Of a stretch of 50,558 nucleotides of DNA, positions 45,236 to 50,558 are shown piece by piece. This DNA comes from Klebsiella pneumoniae. GTDB lineage: Bacteria; Myxococcota_A; UBA796; GCA-2862545. A model generated the notes under the pieces. It saw nothing but the letters and a program-made list of their open reading frames with translations. It was not told where the DNA came from and did no database searches. The first letter of the stretch is position 1, and the number at the start of each line of letters is the position of its first letter. The stretch lies in assembly GCA_945861065.1 (NCBI GenBank), contig CAMASI010000022.1:1-50558 (forward strand). The letters run 5' to 3'. Position numbers and translations under genes: made by a program.

Positions 45236-45754
45236 GTGCGAGGGAAGCGGAATTTGTCCAGGTATGCGCCATGGCTGACGTTGGGCCTTGTGACCCTTTT
45301 TGCGCTGGGTGGTGCCATTGCGGTGGCTGCCGGGACGAACAACAACAAACGGCCCTCTGATGACGAACGTGGGCGCGAGTTGTACCTGCGGCACTGTTTG
45401 ATGTGCCACGGCGCGGCAGGGCGTGGAGACGGAGCTGCGTCCTCGTTCCTGGTCCATGCGCCCAGCGATCTGCAAGGGCGTGTGAAAGACGATGACGCGA
45501 CGGCGAAGCTCGTCCTCAAAGGGAAAGAGGCCATGCCGGGATTTGAGGCGAGTTTCGACCGGTACGACGCACACCGCGTTCTCAAGTACATGGCGAATCT
45601 GGGCAAGGCCAAGCCGAAGCCGGTGGGTTCAGCTCCGGCCGGGTCAGCTCCGGCCGGTTCAGGTCCGGCCGGTTCAGCGCCAGCGGGATCGGAGCCCGTT
45701 GGGTCGGCGCCAGAGCCAGAGCTTGAGGCCGAGCAGGGGGACGCGGCGCCTTGA
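45236..45754 (+). CDS. Membrane-anchored or secreted c-type cytochrome with repetitive C-terminus
   Basis: 172 residues. A basic N-terminus and hydrophobic segment (about 11-32, PWLTLGLVTLFALGGAIAVA) act as signal or anchor. The cytochrome c core has the heme site CLMCH (Cys54, Cys57, His58) and a likely axial Met100 in KEAMPGF. A tail of about 50 residues made of (V/A)GSAPAGS-type repeats follows, encoded by 15-base near-repeats. One heme, class I type. It sits alone between tRNA-Asp and tRNA-Trp. GTG 45236 start. Its redox partner is not in the window. Confidence 0.8.
   Translation: MRGKRNLSRYAPWLTLGLVTLFALGGAIAVAAGTNNNKRPSDDERGRELYLRHCLMCHGAAGRGDGAASSFLVHAPSDLQGRVKDDDATAKLVLKGKEAMPGFEASFDRYDAHRVLKYMANLGKAKPKPVGSAPAGSAPAGSGPAGSAPAGSEPVGSAPEPELEAEQGDAAP
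45622..45712 (+). repeat. 15-base near-repeats in the cytochrome c gene
   Basis: About six imperfect copies of a 15-base unit of the form GGTTCAGCTCCGGCC encode GSAPA/GSGPA/GSEPV pentapeptides. Later copies diverge at third positions. Confidence 0.65.
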
Positions 45755-45788
45755 CCCAGGTGGGCGTGGCGTTAGGCCGCGGGGGCTT

Positions 45789-45864
45789 AGGGGTATAGCT
45801 CAGTTGGTAGAGCAGCGGATTCCAAATTCGCAGGTCCTGGGTTCGAGTCCCTGTGCCCCTGCCA
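45789..45864 (+). tRNA. tRNA-Trp (anticodon CCA)
   Basis: 76 bases with encoded CCA. Acceptor AGGGGTA/TGCCCCT, D arm TAGCTCAGTTGGTAGAGCA, anticodon in GGATTCCAAATTCG, T arm CTGGGTTCGAGTCCCTG. In many bacteria secE-nusG follows this tRNA; here they do not. Confidence 0.94.
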
Positions 45865-46041
45865 GCTTCTAACGGCATTATTCGCGAATCACATCTCTCC
45901 TCACTTGTACACACTGTATGTACATGCTGTAATGATGGGGAGAGGTGGGCATGCGCTGGGCGTTGTTGCATGGCTCGACGGAGGGCCGAATCCGGCCCTG
46001 GCGGGTGCGGGTCACGGGACCACCGCCACCGAATTCGGCTT

Positions 46042-46216
46042 CCTGTCCGGTACCACCGATTTCTACCAGTGCCATCCCACCCGGAATGATCAGAGTCCGC
46101 GCCCCAACGAACCCGGAGCCACCGGTGCCTTATGCTCGATGCATCCGCTGGGACACGGGAGCCGCAGCCGGGATTTCGGTCTTCTGAACTGGTAAAAATC
46201 GCTGGTACCGGACAGG
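46042..46216. repeat. 29-base near-perfect inverted repeat, arms 117 bases apart
   Basis: The arm at 46042-46070 and the reverse complement of 46188-46216 match at 27 of 29 bases. Read outward, both arms encode LSGT(T/S)DFYQ: the two differences are ACC/AGC (Thr/Ser) and TTC/TTT (both Phe). So the arms could be remnants of two copies of one coding segment lying in opposite directions, or the ends of a small element. Confidence 0.6.
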
Positions 46217-46397
46217 TCGAGGGCGTTCGGGGCCGTCCGGTAGGTGAAGCGCGTGGAGGCGGTGCAGGCGAGGAGCATGGCGGTTGGTAGCTCCTGGCCC
46301 GTTCCGCTCCTGCTCCGGGCCGGGACCCTGGCGTTTGTGTCACGAAGTGTAACAATGTTGGAGGATGCGAACAAGCAGATACAAGCCGCAAAGCTGC

Positions 46398-46449
46398 GTT
46401 CCGCGCGTTCCGCGCGTTCCGCACGCCTGCACGCCTGCACGCCTTCCAC
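46398..46449. repeat. Short tandem repeats (9-base then 8-base units)
   Basis: Three copies of GTTCCGCGC, the third ending CAC, from 46398 to 46424, then GCCTGCAC twice (46425-46440) and a degenerate GCCTTCCAC. Typical of slippage-prone DNA. Confidence 0.55.
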
Positions 46450-46506
46450 GCCCACCACTTTAGCGAGTCTGCAGGCGATCGCCCGCCGATCGCGTTGGAT
46501 GTCCGC

Positions 46507-47250
46507 ATGTGCATGACGAAGGGAACACGACCAGTGCGCGGCCAGTTGTCGCCGACGTCGAGCAACTATTCTACTGGCTTGGTCACTCCCGCCATGTTGA
46601 TGTACGGGGCGACCACCCTGCGCGCGCTCGGTGAGCTGCGTGCAGTGTCGGCGACCTTTGGCGGGAAGCTCGGCTACCGCACGTCCGCGGTGCTCAACGA
46701 TCGCCCGGATGCGTGGACTGACTCGGGCACGGTGCGGTCTACGGCGGACAACTTCGCGGAGGACTTCAGCCTCACCGCAATCACCGGCAAGTTGTGGATC
46801 CAGGCGCGGTGGGCTGGCGCAGCGTCATCGGGCGCTGCCGAGGCGCTTGCGTCGGTGAGCGCGATGGTGGACGCGGAGCAGACGCCGCTGGCGCTGGCAC
46901 GGGTAGAGGTGGAGCCCGTGACGAACTCGAGCCAGACCGGCTATGTGGTGGTGGGAGGCAGGGTGGCGGCCTTGGGTCTGGCGGGTGTAATGGCGGGTGT
47001 GCGGCTTACGGGTGCGTCGGGCACGCTGACCTACGGTCTTGCAATGCGAACCTATAAGGCGGAGGGTGCCGACCCATCCACCTGGACGGATCTCGCGACC
47101 TACAGCAACATCACGGCGGATGAGCTGCGGAAGTCCGGGGATCTTGCAGTAACGCCCGGCACAAATGGGCTGGTTGAATTCGCGATCAAGGTATCCGGGA
47201 CGGATGCACGGGGGACATTGGACCTGCTGCTTGCGGGTCGGTGGAGCTGA
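46507..47250 (+). CDS. Unrecognised protein with an internal duplication, possibly phage- or surface-derived
   Basis: About 247 residues from ATG 46507; TTG 46495 and a later ATG are alternatives and no good ribosome-binding site was found. Two segments look related: GYRTSAVLNDRPDAWTDSGT with DFSLTAITGKLWIQARWAGA, and YGLAMRTYKAEGADPSTWTD with DLAVTPGTNGLVEFAIKVSG, each a beta-rich stretch with (A/T)WTD followed by a G-x-L strand and a (R/K)(W/V)(A/S)G turn. This is the look of tandem beta-sandwich domains seen in phage structural and surface proteins, but no family is recognised. No signal peptide. The stop overlaps the next ATG by one base. Confidence 0.5.
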   Translation: MCMTKGTRPVRGQLSPTSSNYSTGLVTPAMLMYGATTLRALGELRAVSATFGGKLGYRTSAVLNDRPDAWTDSGTVRSTADNFAEDFSLTAITGKLWIQARWAGAASSGAAEALASVSAMVDAEQTPLALARVEVEPVTNSSQTGYVVVGGRVAALGLAGVMAGVRLTGASGTLTYGLAMRTYKAEGADPSTWTDLATYSNITADELRKSGDLAVTPGTNGLVEFAIKVSGTDARGTLDLLLAGRWS

Positions 47251-48710
47251 TGGTCGCGGTCGGCCGCGAAGGCGTGGAGCGCCGGGTTCCCAACGACCCG
47301 GCGGTGCTCCGGGTATTCGACCCCGGCGGCGACATTCCAATGCCTGGGCGCGGTGGCAGGCGGATTGCGGGGCTGGACCGTGCTGTGTTGTCGCGGTTCA
47401 ACCCGGAGGTGGGACAGCCGAACGGTATGGACGCGCCGAGTTTCGAGACGGCGGACTGGCCGTGGCCGATTTCGCGGCAGCAGGCACGGGGGGCACCGGC
47501 GTGGGGCGGTAGTCGACGGCGGGGCAATGACGAGCCCGGTCCTGGCGGTCGCGGGGGTCCGTTTGGTCGGTGGGTCACGAGCGGCCCCGGGTTTTTCGGC
47601 CCACTCTTTGAGCCAGGGGAGCTGAGCACGGCGCGAAGTCCCGGGTGGTTTGAATTGTATTTGCCGTGGAGAATCCCCTTCGACGCGCCACCACCGCCAC
47701 CACGATGGACGAGGTACCCCGCTGAGTTTTCGTGCGAGTGGCTTCGCGAGTGGAAGGACCGAGGCGCGTTCATTGCCTTGCCGGGTGGTTGTGAGCAACC
47801 GGAGGCATTGCCCCTACAAACGTGCGCTGCGCCGGTGGAGAATGGCGAGGAAAATGTGATCGAGATCGCTGGGCTGCCGGACGGGAATCGAGCCTTCGTG
47901 CCGGCATCGGGCGAGTTGAAGACGAGAATGATTCTTCACCTGCACGGTGTTCTCAACGACGTGGAGAGCCCGGGTGCGTCGAACGTGCTGCGCGCCTACG
48001 CCCAGGCGGGCTACAGGGTCCTGGCGCTGGCGTGGAACGACGATCAGCTTACAGCCTACCAGCAGTGTCAGACTGAAGAAAGCACGGACAAGGGGCTGAA
48101 TGATTGCCTGTACGAGGTGCGCGAGGCGTCGTTGGCCGAAATCGAGGCGGAAATGGTGCTGACGCTCATGTCACTCGGCATTCTGGACCCCGACGGAGCC
48201 TGGCGGGACTTTCTGACCTACGACGAAGACGGAAGGGTTGTTGTCGAGTGGGCGCGGGTCGTGTTGTCCGGCTACTCGGAGGGGGCGGGGCAGGCGGCCT
48301 TCATGGCGAGAAGGGTGGACGCATTTGGGTTGATTCTGATTTCTGGGGGGGGTGATCAGGGCACACACGACGAGCCGGATCCACTCGACCTGCCAATACC
48401 CGCGGATTGGATGTCCGATGACCCGCTGGTCCCGAGCGAACGGGTCGTGGGTCTGCGCCATGTGGAGGAGCCCGTGGACTACTCAGTAGGTTGGACGTTG
48501 AGCGGAATGCCGGAAGACCTGCCGGCCGATGGGCACGCCGACCCGCCCTACAGCGCGTTTCATGGGGCGCATCGTCTGGAGTTGAGCAACTCTGCGCTTC
48601 AGAGCGCCAAAGCACACACAGAGACCGTGTCGAACGACGGGCTATTTCCAGCCCATATGTACCTCGCCTGTCGTGCGGGCGGCGCTCTGCTTTTGGGGGG
48701 CTTAGGTTGA
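47250..48710 (+). CDS. Alpha/beta hydrolase with long unexplained N-terminal region
   Basis: 486 residues from ATG 47250, which shares one base with the preceding stop (TGATG) and has GGTGGAG 5 bases ahead. Residues about 230-440 are an alpha/beta hydrolase: MILHLHGVLNDVESPGAS, YAQAGYRVLALAWNDDQ, and the nucleophile elbow GYSEGAGQAAF, then ISGGGDQGTHDEPD, followed by a His-containing end (AFHGAHRLELSNSAL). Residues 1-150 (VFDPGGDIPMPGRGGRRIAG, LDRAVLSRFNPEVGQPNGMD) are Gly/Arg/Pro-rich and match nothing I know. The hydrolase part has no signal peptide, yet its neighbours are lipoproteins; a fusion of two unrelated pieces is possible. Confidence 0.6.
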   Translation: MVAVGREGVERRVPNDPAVLRVFDPGGDIPMPGRGGRRIAGLDRAVLSRFNPEVGQPNGMDAPSFETADWPWPISRQQARGAPAWGGSRRRGNDEPGPGGRGGPFGRWVTSGPGFFGPLFEPGELSTARSPGWFELYLPWRIPFDAPPPPPRWTRYPAEFSCEWLREWKDRGAFIALPGGCEQPEALPLQTCAAPVENGEENVIEIAGLPDGNRAFVPASGELKTRMILHLHGVLNDVESPGASNVLRAYAQAGYRVLALAWNDDQLTAYQQCQTEESTDKGLNDCLYEVREASLAEIEAEMVLTLMSLGILDPDGAWRDFLTYDEDGRVVVEWARVVLSGYSEGAGQAAFMARRVDAFGLILISGGGDQGTHDEPDPLDLPIPADWMSDDPLVPSERVVGLRHVEEPVDYSVGWTLSGMPEDLPADGHADPPYSAFHGAHRLELSNSALQSAKAHTETVSNDGLFPAHMYLACRAGGALLLGGLG

Positions 48711-49402
48711 CCAACGCCTCCACAGTGATCGGCCCCCTCCTGTTGGCCTGCTCTGGTGGCAACGGGCCACCAGCGGTGCTCGACTCGGCGACGCCAGCGA
48801 CTGCCACGTCGTCGGTGGCCAGCTGCGGGTGGGGTCCGGCAATTCCCCCGGTGTGTTCGCGAGGTCCGGAGATTTGGAATCCGGACGCAGATCAGGAGGG
48901 CGTGGGAACCTGCCAGGTCAATGGCGATTGCGCAGCGTCGGAGTTCTGCGGACTTGGGACCTGTCGTTCCGTGGACGACGCGGCGATCACGGTATGCCTC
49001 AACGGCGCCAGCCACCGCGGCGCCCATCACGGGGATGCGAACGAAGGCCCTACGCTCCACGCCCTTTTCACCATTTGCGGCGACCTGTTCTGGGAGTCCA
49101 TCTTTGGCGCATACTGGATCCTCCAGACCGTGGAGCAGGTCGGGTGCGACGTCCAGTGGGATACCTGTCGGCTGGTCAACGCGAGCGAGATGACCCGAAC
49201 CAACCGCACCGCCTCGGAGTACTGGGACGACGGTGCCCATTGGAAGGGAACCGTGTACGCGGATTTCCAAACCCTTGGGGCGGCCGACATTGCGGAGCGG
49301 ATCAACGGCGGTTGCCAGCGATATGTCGGCACTGGAACGATGCAGGATCTGGGAGACGCGCCCTATGAGACGACCCTTTGGCAGTCCATGTGGTTTCCGT
49401 GA
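48707..49402 (+). CDS. Cysteine-rich lipoprotein of unknown function
   Basis: 231 residues from TTG 48707, which overlaps the preceding stop as TTGA. Lipobox LLLAC (residues 11-15, MTNASTVIGPLLLACSGG). Downstream are a Cys cluster, CQVNGDCAASEFCGLGTC, and His/Asp-rich stretches, SHRGAHHGDANEGPT. The rest (WESIFGAYWILQTVEQVGCD, CRLVNASEMTRTNRTASEYW) has a regular secondary-structure pattern but no match. It is coupled to the hydrolase before and the FGE-like lipoprotein after. Confidence 0.65.
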   Translation: MTNASTVIGPLLLACSGGNGPPAVLDSATPATATSSVASCGWGPAIPPVCSRGPEIWNPDADQEGVGTCQVNGDCAASEFCGLGTCRSVDDAAITVCLNGASHRGAHHGDANEGPTLHALFTICGDLFWESIFGAYWILQTVEQVGCDVQWDTCRLVNASEMTRTNRTASEYWDDGAHWKGTVYADFQTLGAADIAERINGGCQRYVGTGTMQDLGDAPYETTLWQSMWFP

Positions 49403-50391
49403 GGGCCCGGGACCGAAGGGTCGCTCTGTTGCTGGTTGGCCCGTGGGTGGGGGCATGTTCGGATGAGCCGAAACCTTCCCACATCGATGTGGAAAGCCCT
49501 TCATGGACGTTTTCGACGTCGGACACCTACTTTTCGCCCTTCGAGGCAGAAGCAACCGAGCCGGGGGTGCCGTGCACGGCCCTAAACGATTCTGGGTTGG
49601 CGACTTCGCCAGAGGCGTTGACAGAGGAAGCAGCGGTGGCGGATGTGGAGGCGTCGCTGGTGCGCGTGCCTGGCTCCGCCTTTGACATGGGGTGCACCGT
49701 GTCGCAGGAACCGTGTGACGCCGACGAACTCCCGGTTCGGGAGATCGCGCTGACGTCCGCCTACCAGATTGGCGCTACGGAGGTCACGGGCGCCCAGTAC
49801 GAGGCGCTGATGGGGAGCGTGCCGGACGTGACAAGTCATTGCACAGGCCCGGTGCATGTAGAGTGGGTGGACGCGGCGCGCCTGGCAAATCGGATGTCGG
49901 AATTGACAGGCCGAGCTGCGTGCTATTGGTGCGACGCGTTTTCCTGTGGCCTCGTCGGGAATCCGTATGCATGTGAGGGCTACCGACTGCCGACAGAAGC
50001 GGAGTGGGAGTCGGCGGCGCGGTGTGGGACAGACCTTCGCTATGCCGGCTCTGACGACGTGGATCTCGTGGCTTGGTTGGACAGCGACCGCCATACAGTG
50101 GCTGGCAAGGCGCCGAACGGGTGCGGGTTGTACGACATGTCCGGGAATGCCTCGGAGTGGATCGGCGACACCTATAGTACCGATCCGATTGGCTATGACG
50201 CGGAGGATTTGGTGGATCCGATCGGTGTCGCTGCGGGCGCGTTGCGGGTGGTTCGCGGTGGTCGGACGGACGGGGAGCACTACTATGGCGGGGTCGCCGG
50301 GCCCGAGGTGGCGGACCGCAGCTACGAACGCGAGAACCAGTACCGTGACGGGGTGCGGCTCGCGCGGACCGCCGATCCGTATCCGCCATGA
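49399..50391 (+). CDS. Lipoprotein with formylglycine-generating-enzyme-like domain, catalytic Cys missing
   Basis: 330 residues from GTG 49399 overlapping the preceding stop (GTGA). Lipobox GPWVGAC. Residues about 90-330 have the FGE-sulfatase (SUMF1) fold: RVPGSAFDMGC, TSAYQIGATEVTGAQYEALM, YRLPTEAEWESAARCG, NGCGLYDMSGNASEWI, LRVVRGGRTDGEHYYGG, RDGVRLAR. Real FGE enzymes have a Cys pair in the GSYxCHxSYCNRYR stretch; here that region reads GRTDGEHYYGGVAGP and has none, so it cannot make formylglycine. It does have several other cysteines (CYWCDAFSC) that may form disulfides. Such proteins often act as ligand-binding or scaffold domains. Confidence 0.78.
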   Translation: MRARDRRVALLLVGPWVGACSDEPKPSHIDVESPSWTFSTSDTYFSPFEAEATEPGVPCTALNDSGLATSPEALTEEAAVADVEASLVRVPGSAFDMGCTVSQEPCDADELPVREIALTSAYQIGATEVTGAQYEALMGSVPDVTSHCTGPVHVEWVDAARLANRMSELTGRAACYWCDAFSCGLVGNPYACEGYRLPTEAEWESAARCGTDLRYAGSDDVDLVAWLDSDRHTVAGKAPNGCGLYDMSGNASEWIGDTYSTDPIGYDAEDLVDPIGVAAGALRVVRGGRTDGEHYYGGVAGPEVADRSYERENQYRDGVRLARTADPYPP

Positions 50392-50483
50392 ACGCCTGAA
50401 GCGTGGTGGCCCTCAGTACCTCGACGGCCGGACGCGGTCCTGAGGACCTGGGCAAACCCGCACTCCGCAACAAAGAAGGCGCC

Positions 50484-50558
50484 ATGGCCGCGCCGCCACC
50501 GACGCCCTTTTTCGACCGAGCGCCGAGTCCAGCGGCGCCGCGGGCAAGGAGGTCGGCG
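50484..50558 (+). CDS. Possible start of a gene cut by the right edge
   Basis: ATG at 50484, preceded by AAGAAGG 4 bases away, opens 25 codons (MAAPPPTPFFDRAPSPAAPR and on) without a stop to the window edge. The Pro/Ala/Arg composition says little. It could be coding or chance. A GGTCC-TGA-GGACC hairpin at about 50451-50463 lies ahead of it. Confidence 0.3.
   Translation, partial: MAAPPPTPFFDRAPSPAAPRARRSA

Larger units (their letters stand above)
45865..46506. other. Gene-poor region after tRNA-Trp
   Basis: About 640 bases without an ORF I would call. It holds a 10-base palindrome ATTCGCGAAT (45880-45889), two TGTACA copies at 45906-45925, a 29-base inverted repeat (46042-46216) and short tandem repeats (46398-46449). 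ORFs on the minus strand here read through the tRNA complement and are not believed. No copy of the tRNA-Trp 3' end was seen downstream within the window. Confidence 0.6.

Noticed and set aside
45901-45930. dif-like or Xer site from TGTACA repeats near tRNA-Trp
   Set aside because: It has TGTACA twice but not the 28-base dif layout; left only as a note in the gene-poor region.
45582-46565. 327-codon minus-strand ORF with GTGTRTQDLRIWNPLLYQLSYT
   Set aside because: That peptide is the antisense translation of a tRNA gene (tRNA-Trp here), a well-known spurious ORF type.

Overview
The window is a GC-rich bacterial chromosome segment, mostly conserved housekeeping genes, that looks like a member of the Myxococcota or a related deltaproteobacterial-type lineage. 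The reasons are a 17-base site ahead of cinA-recA that fits the Myxococcus-type LexA box at 16 of 17 positions, many secreted lipoproteins with Asp/Thr/Gly-rich linkers, sigma-54 activators without receiver domains (one with an FHA domain), a paired set of ArsA-like ATPases, and a complete glycine cleavage operon. The assignment is inference; no rRNA or other decisive marker is present.

Layout. 1-4.6 kb: end of an arylsulfotransferase-like gene, ruvX, a putatively SOS-controlled cinA-recA operon, and a secreted cysteine-rich protein gene interrupted by an in-frame TAG. 4.6-12 kb: DUF2007 protein, alaS, DUF1844 protein, a BamD-like protein and three lipoprotein genes, two of which are tandem paralogues. 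12-15.2 kb (minus strand): selA, a degenerate J-domain/RodZ-type HTH fusion and an RluD-type pseudouridine synthase. 15.2-20.9 kb: membrane histidine kinase, tail-anchored protein, small lipoprotein, plsB and a membrane protein. 20.9-26.5 kb (minus): fmdB-type gene, folD, gcvT, gcvH, gcvP, a one-carbon operon. 26.5-29.3 kb: alpha/beta hydrolase and two ArsA-like ATPases whose key lysines are split between the two proteins.

29.3-38.7 kb is the least understood part. On the minus strand lie an acidic TPR protein, a small coiled-coil protein, an FHA-type sigma-54 activator, a sensor-less sigma-54 activator, a gamma-glutamylcyclotransferase-like protein and a 531-residue winged-helix protein; the last three are joined by start/stop overlaps. 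Divergent from them, across a perfect dyad, is a degenerate AAA-like protein with no Walker A. An RpoH-like sigma factor and an inositol-phosphatase family protein follow.

38.8-45.9 kb: tRNA-His, -Lys and -Leu, then tig-clpP-clpX-lon, a protein quality-control operon, then tRNA-Val and -Asp, a cytochrome c gene and tRNA-Trp. Beyond tRNA-Trp the character changes: about 640 bases without a convincing gene hold a 29-base inverted repeat and short tandem repeats, followed by a tightly coupled four-gene set (a protein with an internal duplication, an alpha/beta hydrolase with a long unexplained N-terminus, a lipoprotein, and an FGE-fold lipoprotein lacking the catalytic cysteines). This end is the best candidate for accessory DNA.

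The strongest leads for something new are the split-lysine ATPase pair, the winged-helix/GGCT/sigma-54 cluster with its divergent AAA-like gene, the amber-interrupted secreted protein, the hairpin over a lipoprotein start, and the region after tRNA-Trp.
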